Position numbers and translations under genes: made by a program. Shown one piece after another: positions 11,134 to 21,727 of a stretch of DNA of 64,000 nucleotides. The notes below the pieces were generated by a model. That model saw nothing but the letters and a program-made list of their open reading frames with translations. It did not search any database and had not been told where the DNA came from. Each line of letters begins with the position of its first letter. The first letter of the stretch is position 1. The DNA is from Corynespora cassiicola. Its lineage: Eukaryota > Ascomycota > Dothideomycetes > Pleosporales > Corynesporascaceae. The stretch is taken from NCBI GenBank assembly GCA_022059125.1, contig JAEUWY010000001.1, positions 2,666,001 to 2,730,000 of the forward strand, written 5' to 3'.

Positions 11134-11706
11134 CGTATGGATCGATACATGATTTTCTCCTTGCTGTAGCATTGCGTGGCGTTTCTGATTTGTATGAGTA
11201 TAGACGCCGGGAGTCTATTACAGGGCTGGTCGGGTCACTCTAGGTGCAAAGCGGCCATGGATAGGCCACGAATCTTTGCAGCCACTTAGTTATGACCTCA
11301 TTTGGCTCGCTAGCCTGAGAACGAACGTATTCCACTGTGTTAGAATGAAATTTGGCAATATTCTAGCAATCGGTTTCATATATCAATCATGCACTGTTGG
11401 ACAAGTAGCAATGAGTCTATATAAGATTATCTAAATACAAAGTCGCAAAACTAGCTAACAAAAAAACTAAAATAATAATACTAATAATAAAAGAAGCTAA
11501 AGAGATAACCAGAAACACAATAATAACAAAAGACACTCAAAAGATAACAAAAAGATAACAAAAGGGACTGAAACGATGATAAAAAGAGAGCACATATGCG
11601 GCCTGTCGAACCGAGTTTTAAAGATCCAGGATGGATATTTGATATGTCCCCGCCGGGAACACTGAGTTCTCGAGGAGGAACGGGAGTTGGTCCACTGTCG
11701 TAGATC
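11134..11706. other. Intergenic, A-rich
   Basis: 3' flank of cyclin H and of the minus-strand orphan gene. A-rich around 11440-11560 with AATAATAAA-like words. No gene seen. Confidence 0.5.
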
Positions 11707-12654
11707 CTATTGGTAGATCTTGTGGGATGTATATAAGTTAATCTTTCCACCATATCGTTCATCATCGATGAATTCTGTGATTTTGTAGTTGGACTCTGAG
11801 AGCCAGTCTTTGACTTTGTTTGAAGTTCGATCTCCGGCGTAGAATCCTCTGAGCTTTTCCGGCATTTTGTCGTGGTCGATCTCGGGTGCTGCACAGATAA
11901 TGGAACAGGGCATGTCGGCTTCACTTCTCTCGTGAAGTCCTGCCAGAAGCTGCCGTATCGGGCTGTAAGATTTGAAGGTTATGAAGCAAGTGCTCATTCG
12001 GTCCGCCTCTTTGTCTTTTTCTGCTTGCCCTTTATATATACCCTCTGGCTTATCACTCAACCTCTTTGCGAGAGTCCCTACTGTGGCTTTGCGCAAGCCG
12101 TAACGACCTTTGTATCTCTGATTAATTACTTCCTGTCGTAGGTAATCATAGGTAGGATCCGGACCACCGTAAAACTCTCCTGGGGCTAAAAGCGCGGGAT
12201 CATAGTATATTTGAGGCGTAAATTTTCCCTTGTAATTAAGCGAAATGTTTTCACACCTTTCGATGATCTTAAACGCAAGCTGCCACTGGAATGCAGCATC
12301 CGTGCTTTCATTTATATCCGCGAGGGATGGGAATCCTAAGAGATAGAATACAGATATTCCATGATCTTTTGCTCCGATATAGTCCAGCTCGCTATAGATA
12401 CGGTTTATTGCCCAATTCTCCAACCCAGTATATCCTTCTCCATCAGTGATATTGGCGCATGCTTTCCAATTCCACTGGATTTCAGAGATTTGTCGATGTC
12501 TTGTCGTGTAATATCCGTTTATGAAGGGGTCTTTGGTTTTGTTCTCCTCCTTGTATTGTTCACTGACATAGGATAGATTGTCTTCAGAAGCCTTCCTTTC
12601 TATCAACTTCCAATCGTAGAGTGTAGTCTCGCTAGATGCTTCTTGGCTGCTCAT
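11707..12654 (-). CDS. Orphan protein, paralog of the broken gene at 23,964-25,130
   Basis: Single-exon ORF of 315 aa; family not recognised. It aligns end to end with the translated gene at 25,130-23,964. Shared blocks are TL(Y/F)DW near the start, a hydrophobic LG(F/I)PS(L/V)AD block followed by (F/R)QWQ, an (S/N)PIRQLL block, and a C-terminal GDRTS...V..WLSE block with a following acidic stretch. The pattern of conserved hydrophobic cores suggests a folded intracellular domain; no signal peptide or membrane helix is seen. It sits 400 bp from the decayed DNA transposon, in an AT-rich accessory setting. Function unknown. Confidence 0.7.
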   Translation of the reverse strand: MSSQEASSETTLYDWKLIERKASEDNLSYVSEQYKEENKTKDPFINGYYTTRHRQISEIQWNWKACANITDGEGYTGLENWAINRIYSELDYIGAKDHGISVFYLLGFPSLADINESTDAAFQWQLAFKIIERCENISLNYKGKFTPQIYYDPALLAPGEFYGGPDPTYDYLRQEVINQRYKGRYGLRKATVGTLAKRLSDKPEGIYKGQAEKDKEADRMSTCFITFKSYSPIRQLLAGLHERSEADMPCSIICAAPEIDHDKMPEKLRGFYAGDRTSNKVKDWLSESNYKITEFIDDERYGGKINLYTSHKIYQ

Positions 12655-13056
12655 TTTGCTTCCCTGAGGCCTGATTCCCTTTTATAAACTCTGTTCTGGT
12701 AGGTTTGATGGTTTGTATAAGTCCTTTTTTGGGTAGGGTTTAATAAGATTCGTGACACGGATTTGTTGCTGCCTTCGGTTGCCGGGACCACTATTCTATA
12801 TCTCCAAAGATTTATAGATAGGGTATGAATATTGTTGAAGAATTCTAAGGTGTGGTTAATGAAAATCTTTGTGTGAGAACTGTAATAGTAGATGGAAGAT
12901 TCTTTGAAAAAATACTGAAGAATTCTTTATATAAATACTATAACTGTTCAAGTTAAGCTATTAACGAACTTTTGACAGTTATTATAATTAAGTCCTAACT
13001 ATTTTAAACCAAACAAAATGACTGTTTTTGCACTGATTGCATGTTTTGTTACTGTA
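12655..13056. other. AT-rich spacer between orphan gene and transposon
   Basis: Promoter side of the minus-strand orphan gene. AT-rich, no open frame of note. It ends at the TA that borders the TIR element. Confidence 0.5.
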
Positions 13057-13120
13057 TAACGTAAACCACAAGCGAGCGAGCCACACAAGCGAGCGAGCCA
13101 CCTCCTGACTGCCCCAACGC
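13057..13120 (+). repeat. Left terminal inverted repeat of TIR element
   Basis: Starts TAACGTAAACC and ends in GCCCCAACGC. It contains two direct copies of an ACAAGCGAGCGAGCCAC-type subrepeat. Its reverse complement matches the right end with about four transition differences over 64 bp. Confidence 0.85.
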
Positions 13121-13494
13121 GTGCGCAACCACCTACTCAACCACCTTACAAGAATACTGTAATAACTTGATACAAGAAGTAACTACAGTAGTTATACTAT
13201 TATTTTACACGTATAAGAATTATGTTCTTACTCTCTGCAGCGCGTGCAGCGCGTTTTTAACTGCCGGCTACTACTAAAACAAGCTATTTTTTTACGCCTC
13301 TCCTTGTTTAATTACTTTTTAACGTTCTTTTAAGCTATAATTTTAGCTTTTTTAGCTTTTGTTAAAGTCTTTTTACGCTAAATCTGTTTTTTTTTTCGCT
13401 TTATACGCTGCGTAGTAGCTTTATTAGCTTTTTTAAAATTTTTAACCTGCGTATAAAGTAATATAACTTTATAAATTAGTATTACAGTATTTTT

Positions 13495-13864
13495 TGTTAT
13501 GAGCCACAAACGTGGGCCAATGACGGGGCCGACAGGGTCGCACCGCCATGGCTGGTCACGTGACGTGCTCAGTTGATCAGTCCGCTCAGCAGTACTGAGC
13601 AACTGAGCAGTACTGAGCAGAAGCCTCAGGCACATGTATATAGTCCACACAATTGTACTCTACAATTGTGTTCACCTTGTTAGCAAATCTATCGTTTGGA
13701 ATTGACTATCAACCTATCGTGCTCTATCTGCCAACACGGAGACCCGTACAGCATATCGCACATCGTTTCACTCACGTGACCCTACCAGTACTTATCCCCG
13801 AGAATCAACCCAAGCAGCTACTTGCTCCCTAGCCTCGCTCATAGCCTGTAGCACAGCCTTAACA
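13495..13864 (+). repeat. 5' LTR of gypsy element (370 bp)
   Basis: Begins TGTTATGAGCC and ends CCTTAACA. It has a TATATA box at 13637-13642, two TCACGTGA-type E-box palindromes near 13557 and 13773, and a duplicated CAGTACTGAGCA word around 13590-13620. By eye it is identical to the 3' LTR. Confidence 0.93.
13637..13675 (+). promoter_or_regulatory. LTR core promoter and putative RNA 5' end
   Basis: TATATA at 13637-13642 is followed about 26 nt later by GTGTTCAC (13668-13675). That octamer is the exact reverse complement of GTGAACAC just downstream of the LTR. Its position where transcription should begin suggests the RNA 5' end could anneal to the primer-binding region. Inferred from spacing and complementarity. 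Confidence 0.5.
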
Positions 13865-13874
13865 TTGTGAACAC
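13865..13874 (+). other. Putative self-priming primer-binding site
   Basis: The first bases after the 5' LTR, TTGTGAACAC, contain an octamer complementary to the predicted start of the transcript in the R region. The Tf1/sushi group of chromodomain elements is known to prime reverse transcription from the 5' end of its own RNA. A tRNA primer is the alternative and cannot be excluded by eye. Confidence 0.5.
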
Positions 13875-13882
13875 CCTTCAAG

Positions 13883-15877
13883 ATGAGTACCACTTCAGGA
13901 TCACGCGCACCCTCAACCCCAACCAGTAGCACTGTTGGTGCTAAGGCCACTACTGGTGCAATCGTACAACCTAACACGGCAGACAACAATTCTATCAAAG
14001 TAGCAACACCTGACCTCTACCATGGAGAACGAAGCAAGCTCGAAGACTGGCTCTTGCAGCTCGACTTGTTCTTCGACTTCCAAGGTGGAAACGTTAAGGA
14101 AAAGAAACGCGTCATGTTCGCAGCCACGTACATGAGAGGCAAAGCACTTCAATGGATCAAACCAGCTCTCATCAAGTACAAGGACGGCGAAGCCAACGAC
14201 GACGTCAACGAATGGATGGAGGATTTCGATGAATTCAAGGAGAAGATCAAACAAGTCTTCGGAATCGCCAACAAGGATACAATTGCCGGACGAGACATCC
14301 AACATCTCAAACAACGGGCTTCAGCTGCTGACTACGCCAACGAATTTCAGCAACTGTCGATCCTCACGGAATGGGATGACAAGGCACTTATGACGATGTA
14401 CCGCCAAGGACTCAAACCCAACGTCAAAGAAGAACTCATGCGTTCTGGAGCTCAGCTCGACACGCTTGAACAACTTATAAATGAGTCCATCGACATCGAT
14501 CAGAAACTGTACGAACTGCGTATGGAATTACGCCAGGACCAAAACCCACGATACCGACAACGTACCAAACCAAGCTATGGCAAAGGGTACTACAACGCCA
14601 ACACCGGTAAACGAGTTGAACGCAAGGTAACGCATCTCACTCGTGACACCTATGGTGACGAACCAATGGTCCTCGGTAATATCCAGGAAGCGGGACGAGG
14701 AGGTAACAAAAAGAGAAACGACAAGCCTAAAGGCAAGGCTATAACTTGCTACGCGTGTGGAAAGACAGGCCACATCGCAAGAGACTGTCGATCAAAGAAC
14801 AAGGTCGTTCGACAGCTAAATGTATTGCAAACCACTCCGGATGACGAATCCGACGCAGACGATGAATGGAAAGTCGTCGTAGACAGATTCCAGAAAACGG
14901 GATTCATCTGCGACAGCGAACCACTGCGACATGGAGAAACGGAGGGATTCTTCGATTGTGTTCAGTATCAAGACAAAGGCACTCAAACGGAGCCTAGGAG
15001 CATCCTTAAAGAAGTCAAATTTGAAGGACCTAGCCCCGAGGAAGAAGAAGCCTTTCGCGAAGCACACGATCACGAAGACTATCTAAGCGACGCCAGTTAC
15101 GAGTTCGAAAGAAACAGCGATGGCAGCACGCCACCCGAACTCGCACGATTCAGGATGAACAAGGACCTCGAAGAAATACAAGAATTGGCCGAAGCTCTTA
15201 AGGAACACAGGAGAGATTCGACAAGAACGCCCGCATGGCGGGAAGAATCACCTGTAACGCGCAAACGGACAAAGAGGCACAATGACTCAGACAAAGAAAA
15301 TCAAGACCCAGAGGAACGCCGACAACGACGCAGTTCCAAGGCATGGGAACGAGTCAATCAACCAGATTCAGGAATCAAACTGGGAGTTTTACCAGACCCT
15401 GACAGCGAACCAAACACGGTTCCAAGTCCTCTACGAAGCCGAAACACGCAAGAACTGCAATACTACCTAGACCCAAGGAATCCAAAACACGTAACTTACT
15501 CATGGACCTCTTGTCGAGAAGACCAATGTCAAATCCACTACTCGGACAAGATGGCCGCAAACTGGTTTCCATCCAAACCACGCGAATGCAAACATCAATG
15601 GTTCGACTGCGAGACACATGTATGCGACACTCACCTATGGGACAAACGACAATCACAACATTTCCCCGGGATGAACGAAGCTGAAGAACTCGCAACGAAC
15701 ATGCTAGTCAACAGGAGATGTACGCAAGATCTCTGGCAAACATGCTTACACGATGATTGCGAACGTCACTGGAATGAGAAACGCTTGTATGGATTCAGCA
15801 ACGAGTCTTTTTTAGGACAGCACTTAGCGCCTGGGATCGACCCAAGGCATTGTGCGCTACCAACTCAGAGAACTTAG
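13883..15877 (+). CDS. gag: Gag protein of gypsy element with CCHC zinc knuckle
   Basis: 664-aa ORF starting 18 nt after the LTR. Residues ~40-220 form the capsid-like region (a WLLQLDLFF start is typical of fungal gypsy Gag). A CX2CX4HX4C zinc knuckle lies at residues 289-302. The tail is unusually long (about 360 residues): first an acidic, charged region, then three copies of a W-x2-C-x4-C-x2-H-x3-K motif near residues 540-560, 570-590 and 615-635. The ORF ends 64 nt beyond a TTTTTTA slippery sequence. Gag packages the element RNA in virus-like particles in the cytoplasm. Confidence 0.92.
   Translation: MSTTSGSRAPSTPTSSTVGAKATTGAIVQPNTADNNSIKVATPDLYHGERSKLEDWLLQLDLFFDFQGGNVKEKKRVMFAATYMRGKALQWIKPALIKYKDGEANDDVNEWMEDFDEFKEKIKQVFGIANKDTIAGRDIQHLKQRASAADYANEFQQLSILTEWDDKALMTMYRQGLKPNVKEELMRSGAQLDTLEQLINESIDIDQKLYELRMELRQDQNPRYRQRTKPSYGKGYYNANTGKRVERKVTHLTRDTYGDEPMVLGNIQEAGRGGNKKRNDKPKGKAITCYACGKTGHIARDCRSKNKVVRQLNVLQTTPDDESDADDEWKVVVDRFQKTGFICDSEPLRHGETEGFFDCVQYQDKGTQTEPRSILKEVKFEGPSPEEEEAFREAHDHEDYLSDASYEFERNSDGSTPPELARFRMNKDLEEIQELAEALKEHRRDSTRTPAWREESPVTRKRTKRHNDSDKENQDPEERRQRRSSKAWERVNQPDSGIKLGVLPDPDSEPNTVPSPLRSRNTQELQYYLDPRNPKHVTYSWTSCREDQCQIHYSDKMAANWFPSKPRECKHQWFDCETHVCDTHLWDKRQSQHFPGMNEAEELATNMLVNRRCTQDLWQTCLHDDCERHWNEKRLYGFSNESFLGQHLAPGIDPRHCALPTQRT
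15808..15814 (+). promoter_or_regulatory. Predicted -1 ribosomal frameshift site (T TTT TTA)
   Basis: In the Gag frame the codons read TCT TTT TTA, so the heptamer is in the canonical X XXY YYZ register. A -1 slip enters the frame AGG ACA GCA at 15814, which is open and continues directly into Pol. No other frame joins the two. A stimulatory downstream structure was not modelled. Confidence 0.7.
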
Positions 15878-18800
15878 TCAAGCTACCTGTCAAGCTTAAT
15901 GGATACTGGATGAAGGCATTATTAGACACAGGGGCTCAGCGCAACTACCTTTCACAGCAGGCTGTAAAGCGTAGTAAGGCAAGAACGCATGCCCACGAGC
16001 GACCCTATTTCCTCCACACGGCAACTGGAAGGAAGATGCCAGGAAAAGCATTGATGGATCAAGAAGCCACGACCATCATGGACATCCAGGGACACCAGGA
16101 AGAGATCTCCTTCGACATCATGGGCACGGCCATCCACGACGTCATTTTAGGACTTCCATGGTTCAGAAAGCATAACCCATATATCGACTGGGCGAAAAAG
16201 AAGCTTTCGTTCATAGGATGCGAGTGCGCCATCGCATCGGGACCTACGCATCGGCAGCGTTCGATGGTAGATGAGATCACGCTGAATAACATAGGCAGCA
16301 AGGGATCGACTAAGACGCTTTCAAGAAGAAAGGTCGACTCCACCAGATCCGACAAGGAGCCACCGGACAAAGAAGTGAGAGATTTGGAGACAACTCGCGC
16401 AACTCCTGTAATCCCCGAAGAGTACAGCAAATGGGAACCACTCTTTCGAGAAGAGGTAGACGACAGAGCGTTACCTAAGCATCAGCCCTGGGACTGCGAA
16501 ATAGCCCTTCAGGAAGGAAAGCATCCGACTTTCGAGCCCATCTACAGTCTAACGGAAAAAGAACTCGTATCGTTACGAGCATACCTCGATGAAAACCTCA
16601 AGAAAGGATTCATACGCGAATCAACGTCAGAGGCGGGATACCCGATCATCTTTGTTCCCAAGAAAGATGGATCCCTACGGTTATGTGTGGATTTTAGGAA
16701 ACTCAACAACATCACGATCAAGAACAGATATCCACTACCGAACATTCAAGAGCTCAGAGATAGGCTATCTGGAGCACAGATATTTACAGCCTTAGATCTC
16801 CGAGGCGCGTACAACTTGATACGCATGAAGAAAGGTGAAGAATGGAAGACGGCATTCCGGACGCGGTATGGGCACTATGAATATCTTGTAATGCCATTCG
16901 GTCTTACCAACGCACCTGCGACATGTCAGGCACTCATCAACAACGTGTTGAGAGCACACCTAGACATATTCGTCATCGCATACCTAGATGACATCCTAGT
17001 CTTTTCCAAGGACCTCAAGGAACACGTCCAGCACGTACGAACAGTACTGGAATGTTTGGGAAAAGCAGGACTACGACTCAAACCAGAGAAATGTGAATTC
17101 CACAAAGAAGAAGTTGAATTCTTAGGACACATTGTGGGAAGACACGGAGTCAAGATCAGTCCAAAGAAAATTGAAGTAGTCAAGAACTGGCCTACGCCAA
17201 AGAACGTCAAGGACATACAATCCTTCTTAGGATTCTGCAACTTCAACAGGCAGTTCATCGATCACTACTCAGAAAAGGCACTACCACTCACCAAATTAAC
17301 AAGAAAAGATGTACCATTTAAGTGGGATACAGACCAACAACAAGCCTTTGAGACACTCAAAGAAGCAAGCATATCACCACCGGTTCTCATATCTTTCACC
17401 AGTGGAAAACCCTTACGCATGGAAACAGACGCATCAGACCTAGCAATGGGAGCATGCATCAGTCAAGAAAAAGAAGGCAAATGGCACCCGATTGCCTACT
17501 ATTCGAGAAAGTTCAGCGGAGCTGAAGAAAACTACGATGTTCACGACAAGGAATTACTTGCCATCATAGACTCTCTCAAGCATTGGAGAATCTACGCAGA
17601 AAGCTGTTCAGAACTCACGGTATACTCGGACCACAAGAATCTAATGACATTCACGACAACCAAACCATTAGACCGACGACATACCAGATGGAGTGAAGAA
17701 CTAGGACAGTACAAATTCAAGATTGTCTACACACCAGGCAAAGAAAATGGAAGAGCAGATGCTCTGAGTCGAAGGACGGACATCGCAGGAACCAAGTCAA
17801 CGAACGAAGCTGCTATCCTCAAGCAAGCGCCAGACGGCACTTTAGGGCCAGCACGCAGCATCAATCTTATCATGACAGTACATCAACAAGTACCAGAAGA
17901 ACTTCATCAAACCATCATCCAGCAGTATCACGAAGATCCGTTGCACGGACACCCAGGTGTCGAACAAACGATCAAACTGATACAACGAACGTACGACATC
18001 CCTGGATTGAAAGACAAAGTAGCGAAGTTCATCAAGAAATGCACAACATGTCAAAAGAACAAGCACAGTACACACGCTCAATATGGAGAACTACAAGCTG
18101 TAGAAATACCAGACAAACCATGGACAGACATTGCTATGGACTTTGTCACCGGATTACCAACGTCTCACGACCCGGTTTCCAGAGTACCCTACAATGCCAT
18201 CCTAGTGGTTGTGGACAGATTCACGAAATACGCAGAAATGATTCCATTTAGAGACAACTACACTGCGCCGGAACTAGCACAGGTTATTCTGGATCGCGTA
18301 GTTAGGTATCACGGATTGCCTCAATCAATCATCAGCGACAGAGACAAACTCTTCACATCAAACTACTGGACGACACTGATGTCAGCCATCGGAATTAAAA
18401 GAAAATTATCAACGGCATACCATCCACAGACAGACGGTCAAACAGAAAGAACAAACCAGACCATGAAAACATACCTACGGATGTATAGCAACCAAAAACA
18501 AAATAATTGGGTATCACTACTACCCATGGCACAACTCGCATTCAACAACAGAGAATCAGTAACGACGAAGCAATCTCCTTATTATGCATTACACGGGACA
18601 CACCCAAATCTCCTATTACCAAGGATTAAGGAAGAACGAATCAAGCCAGTTGCAAGTCAAGCAATGGACAAATCGGGAGAATTACGAGAACTTCACGAAC
18701 AATTACGAAAGAATATCGAGACAGCACAACGCAAGACCATTTCTTATGTCAACCAGAAACGAAAAATGGCACCTCAGCTAAAGAGGGGGGATAAAGTGTA

Positions 18801-19341
18801 TCTTCTCACGAAAAATCTTCGAACGACACGACCAAGCAAGAAATTGGATCACGTCAAGGTCGGACCATTTTTGATTCTAGAACGAAAGGGACCAGTCAAC
18901 TATAAACTCCAACTCCCTGCCAATGCTAGAATACACCCAGTGTTCCATGTGTCACTATTGGAACCTGCCGACGCCGAAACACCAGTCCAAGAACACTTCC
19001 ATTACGAGACGGAAGAAGAAGTCGAATTCGAAGTAGAAGCGCTAGTAGGCTACCGCGAGATAGGACGAGACGAATTCCGCGACAACCACTTCGCACAGGA
19101 ATGGTTGGTCAAATGGAAAGGATACCCAGATTCGGAAAACACTTGGGAACCAGAACGAAACCTGAAGAACTGTCAGCGACTACTCAAGGAAAGCCGAAGA
19201 CGAAATCACCTCCACTACTACACAGGGGTAATCAAAGAAAACATACCCGAAGAAAGGCGACACATCGTACACGACCAAACACTTAGGGACCAGCGGACGA
19301 CACGGGTACTTCCCAGAAGTTGTCGGGAAAACCCTCGATAG
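15814..19341 (+). CDS. pol: Pol polyprotein: protease, RT, RNase H, integrase, chromodomain
   Basis: The frame opens from the frameshift site and stays open for about 1,175 codons to the TAG at 19339. Positions below count from 15850. Protease LLDTGAQ at ~25; reverse transcriptase with [10 protein letters not shown] at ~377-386; RNase H with [11 protein letters not shown] at ~525; integrase zinc region H...H...CTTC at ~690-735; integrase core with DIAMDFVTG, a later SDRDKLF and a glutamate in [10 protein letters not shown], matching the DDE triad; chromodomain with [17 protein letters not shown] at ~1080-1097. The chromodomain is thought to target integration to marked heterochromatin in this group, which fits insertion into a RIP-degraded transposon. 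There is no proper ATG; expression as Gag-Pol is expected. Confidence 0.93.
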   Translation, partial: RTALSAWDRPKALCATNSENLVKLPVKLNGYWMKALLDTGAQRNYLSQQAVKRSKARTHAHERPYFLHTATGRKMPGKALMDQEATTIMDIQGHQEEISFDIMGTAIHDVILGLPWFRKHNPYIDWAKKKLSFIGCECAIASGPTHRQRSMVDEITLNNIGSKGSTKTLSRRKVDSTRSDKEPPDKEVRDLETTRATPVIPEEYSKWEPLFREEVDDRALPKHQPWDCEIALQEGKHPTFEPIYSLTEKELVSLRAYLDENLKKGFIRESTSEAGYPIIFVPKKDGSLRLCVDFRKLNNITIKNRYPLPNIQELRDRLSGAQIFTALDLRGAYNLIRMKKGEEWKTAFRTRYGHYEYLVMPFGLTNAPATCQALINNVLRAHLDIFVIAYLDDILVFSKDLKEHVQHVRTVLECLGKAGLRLKPEKCEFHKEEVEFLGHIVGRHGVKISPKKIEVVKNWPTPKNVKDIQSFLGFCNFNRQFIDHYSEKALPLTKLTRKDVPFKWDTDQQQAFETLKEASISPPVLISFTSGKPLRMETDASDLAMGACISQEKEGKWHPIAYYSRKFSGAEENYDVHDKELLAIIDSLKHWRIYAESCSELTVYSDHKNLMTFTTTKPLDRRHTRWSEELGQYKFKIVYTPGKENGRADALSRRTDIAGTKSTNEAAILKQAPDGTLGPARSINLIMTVHQQVPEELHQTIIQQYHEDPLHGHPGVEQTIKLIQRTYDIPGLKDKVAKFIKKCTTCQKNKHSTHAQYGELQAVEIPDKPWTDIAMDFVTGLPTSHDPVSRVPYNAILVVVDRFTKYAEMIPFRDNYTAPELAQVILDRVVRYHGLPQSIISDRDKLFTSNYWTTLMSAIGIKRKLSTAYHPQTDGQTERTNQTMKTYLRMYSNQKQNNWVSLLPMAQLAFNNRESVTTKQSPYYALHGTHPNLLLPRIKEERIKPVASQAMDKSGELRELHEQLRKNIETAQRKTISYVNQKRKMAPQLKRGDKVYLLTKNLRTTRPSKKLDHVKVGPFLILERKGPVNYKLQLPANARIHPVFHVSLLEPADAETPVQEHFHYETEEEVEFEVEALVGYREIGRDEFRDNHFAQEWLVKWKGYPDSENTWEPERNLKNCQRLLKESRRRNHLHYYTGVIKENIPEERRHIVHDQTLRDQRTTRVLPRSCRENPR

Positions 19342-19894
19342 CGCTCCAAGTGCTCGGAGAAAGGTTAAGAGCAAGACCCTCGGAAGGACCGTCGAAAGTA
19401 AGAACTTCGGACAACGCCTCGCGTTCCCGCTGCTCTTGCTCCTCCAGGTCTCGTTCCTCCACCGATATGGCCTCCTCCGCACGACGATCGAGCAAGTCCA
19501 TCTGTTGACGAAGCCGCTCTTCTTTGGCTCTCGCCACCTGCAAGTCCTCCAAGGCCTTTTCATGCGCTTTCACAGCCGCATCCTGCGCTTCGCGCGACTC
19601 CTTTATCTGTTGTCGCAATTTCTCTTTCTCCTTAGCAAGACGCTGGAACTCGGACTGAGTAACGCGAATGTTGCACCGCTGCCCGCGATGCAGACACTCA
19701 CTGCACTTTCCGGAACGAACATGCACCTTACACACTCGTTTATGCTTTACGCAAGTCGAACACTTTTGAACCATGACTTCTCCTACGGCCTCGACAAAAT
19801 CAGCTAGGCGATGACGGCGGACGGTACTGGAGACTGTTGGTGTTTTAGGCATCGTTGCGAAAGTGGGCAGCAACGAGGGAAACCCGCGCGTCAT
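19283..19894 (-). CDS. Antisense ORF in gypsy element: Zn2Cys6-like cluster plus coiled coil
   Basis: 203-aa ORF on the strand opposite Pol, lying between the Pol stop and the 3' LTR and overlapping the Pol 3' end tail to tail by 59 bp. A second ATG is at 19852. Seen: cysteines spaced C-X2-C-X6-C-X8-C-X2-C-X6-C at about residues 44-73, the spacing of fungal Zn2Cys6 (Gal4-type) binuclear clusters, rich in Lys/Arg/His. A ~75-residue Glu/Lys/Arg/Gln-rich coiled coil follows, and the tail is acidic and hydrophobic. The order zinc cluster then coiled coil is that of dimeric Gal4-like DNA-binding proteins. Transcription would start from the 3' LTR side. Whether it is expressed is unknown; the remaining ~40 bp before the LTR would be its leader. 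It could also be a nucleic-acid-binding accessory protein. Confidence 0.65.
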   Translation of the reverse strand: MTRGFPSLLPTFATMPKTPTVSSTVRRHRLADFVEAVGEVMVQKCSTCVKHKRVCKVHVRSGKCSECLHRGQRCNIRVTQSEFQRLAKEKEKLRQQIKESREAQDAAVKAHEKALEDLQVARAKEERLRQQMDLLDRRAEEAISVEERDLEEQEQREREALSEVLTFDGPSEGLALNLSPSTWSAIEGFPDNFWEVPVSSAGP

Positions 19895-19920
19895 ATGTTA
19901 GCTCAGAGGACCGAGCTAGG

Positions 19921-19935
19921 CTAGAGGGGGGATAG
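19921..19935 (+). other. Polypurine tract of gypsy element
   Basis: GAGGGGGGATAG directly abuts the 3' LTR and would prime plus-strand DNA synthesis. Confidence 0.75.
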
Positions 19936-20305
19936 TGTTATGAGCCACAAACGTGGGCCAATGACGGGGCCGACAGGGTCGCACCGCCATGGCTGGTCAC
20001 GTGACGTGCTCAGTTGATCAGTCCGCTCAGCAGTACTGAGCAACTGAGCAGTACTGAGCAGAAGCCTCAGGCACATGTATATAGTCCACACAATTGTACT
20101 CTACAATTGTGTTCACCTTGTTAGCAAATCTATCGTTTGGAATTGACTATCAACCTATCGTGCTCTATCTGCCAACACGGAGACCCGTACAGCATATCGC
20201 ACATCGTTTCACTCACGTGACCCTACCAGTACTTATCCCCGAGAATCAACCCAAGCAGCTACTTGCTCCCTAGCCTCGCTCATAGCCTGTAGCACAGCCT
20301 TAACA
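19936..20305 (+). repeat. 3' LTR of gypsy element (370 bp)
   Basis: Same 370-bp sequence as the 5' LTR with no difference found by eye. It is followed by TTTTT, the target duplication. Confidence 0.93.
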
Positions 20306-21663
20306 TTTTTGTTAAATTAAGTAAAAGCTTTAATAATTAAGGCTGGTAATAAGCTTTTATATTTTCTAATTCTGTTTTAAATTAATATTAACTAAGCTTC
20401 TAGCTTATACGCGTTGCTTAGTATTTTAACTTTTTATAAAATAGTTTTAGAAATAGCTAGCGTAGGCGTACGTAGCTTTATATTAAGCTTTAATAGTACA
20501 GTTTATAAATTATATAAAACTATTTTTATTTTTTAAAAGCTCGCGCGTATATTACTTTTTATAAAAAATTATTTAAAAGCCTTTTTAAAAGCCGGCAGAA
20601 AAGTAATTTTATTAATATAGTTAATATAATTATGTGCTAAGCTAGAGATTTTATTACTGTACGCCCGCTTTAAAAGCGAGAAGTACTCTATATTAAAAAA
20701 TTAAAAAAAATATAATAAATGCGGAGGTATATAGAGAGTAATAATTTTACTCGTTTTACAGAGGTTCTAAAAAACTAGAAAGTTATAGCTTTTATAGCTG
20801 TTAATAATAAGTAGTTAGTATATTTTTACTGTATAGCTCTGCGTATAAATATTAAAATATTTTAGCTAATATACTTTTAGCTACTTTGTCGTCCAGCCTG
20901 TCTCGCTAAATAATATATACTAGCTAAATAAAATATTATTACTTTTATACTATATAAAAAAATAGTGTTTACCCGCGAAAATAATAAAAAAAAAAATTAC
21001 CTAGCCGCACGCGTTAATCTTCTAAATTACTATAATTTACTTATAATTATCTAGCTAAGTACTTTTAAGTTAATTCTGTTTTTTTAAAGCTGTAACTACT
21101 AATTAAGCTAAAATTACGTTTATTATAAAGCCTGTTTTATTAAAGTTATACGTATTTTTATTAATAATACTGTACTTTTTTTTTATATAATACAGCAACT
21201 TAAACTAAAAGCTAATAATTTTAGAATTTTTATAAAGAACGCGCTAGTAATTCTACTAATAAGTTAATTAAACTTAAAAGTCTAGCTAACGCTTAATAAA
21301 ATTACTAAATTAGTTAATACTAATATAGTCCGCACCTCGCGCTATAAGTAATTAATTAGCTATATTATATACAGCAGTTAGTATAGATGTAAATTCTTAT
21401 AAATTTAGCTTAAAAATATAAGTAATAATTATATTTTTTTTAAGCTTAGTTAGCTGCTTTAAGTTAGGCTAGTAATTATATTACGCAGGTCGTCCAGCGC
21501 GTTAATAACTAACTATTATATATAAAGTATTATATACTAAAGCAGCTTATCGCACGCTTTAAATTAAATTATTTTTAATAGCTAAAAAAGCTAAAGTTAC
21601 TAAAGCCTCTTTATAGGCTAATTAGACTTTTTTTAGTTATAGTATTATAGGTGTAGATAGTCT

Positions 21664-21727
21664 GCGTTGGGGCAGTTAGGAGGTAGCTTGCTCGCTTGTG
21701 TGGCTCGCTTGCTTGTGGTTTACGTTA
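21664..21727 (-). repeat. Right terminal inverted repeat of TIR element
   Basis: Starts GCGTTGGGGCAG and ends in GGTTTACGTTA, followed by TA. It is the reverse complement of the left end with about four transition differences (C to T or G to A), consistent with RIP acting on this copy. Confidence 0.85.

Larger units (their letters stand above)
13495..20305 (+). mobile_element. Ty3/gypsy LTR retrotransposon, chromovirus type
   Basis: A 6.8-kb complete-looking element: 370-bp LTRs at both ends, each bounded by TG...CA, with a TTTTT duplication on both sides (13490-13494 and 20306-20310). The order inside is LTR, primer-binding region, Gag, Pol (protease, RT, RNase H, integrase, chromodomain), antisense ORF, polypurine tract, LTR. 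Protease before RT and integrase after RNase H define the Ty3/gypsy order; the C-terminal chromodomain places it among chromoviruses. The LTRs match over their full length by eye and the coding frames are intact, so the insertion is young and shows no RIP. It lies inside an older RIP-degraded DNA transposon. Confidence 0.95.
13057..21727. mobile_element. Decayed TIR DNA transposon (Tc1/mariner, Fot1/pogo-like size) carrying a nested gypsy element
   Basis: The outer borders are 64-bp inverted repeats (13057-13120 and 21664-21727), flanked on both sides by TA, which fits the TA target duplication of Tc1/mariner elements. Removing the inner gypsy element and one copy of its 5-bp duplication leaves roughly 1.86 kb, the size class of Fot1/pogo-type fungal elements. 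The internal DNA (13121-13494 and 20306-21663) is extremely AT-rich, full of stop codons, and yields no transposase frame. The four mismatches between the two ends are all transitions, as expected from RIP. The family name is inference from size, TA duplication and TIRs; no catalytic residues remain readable. Confidence 0.75.
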
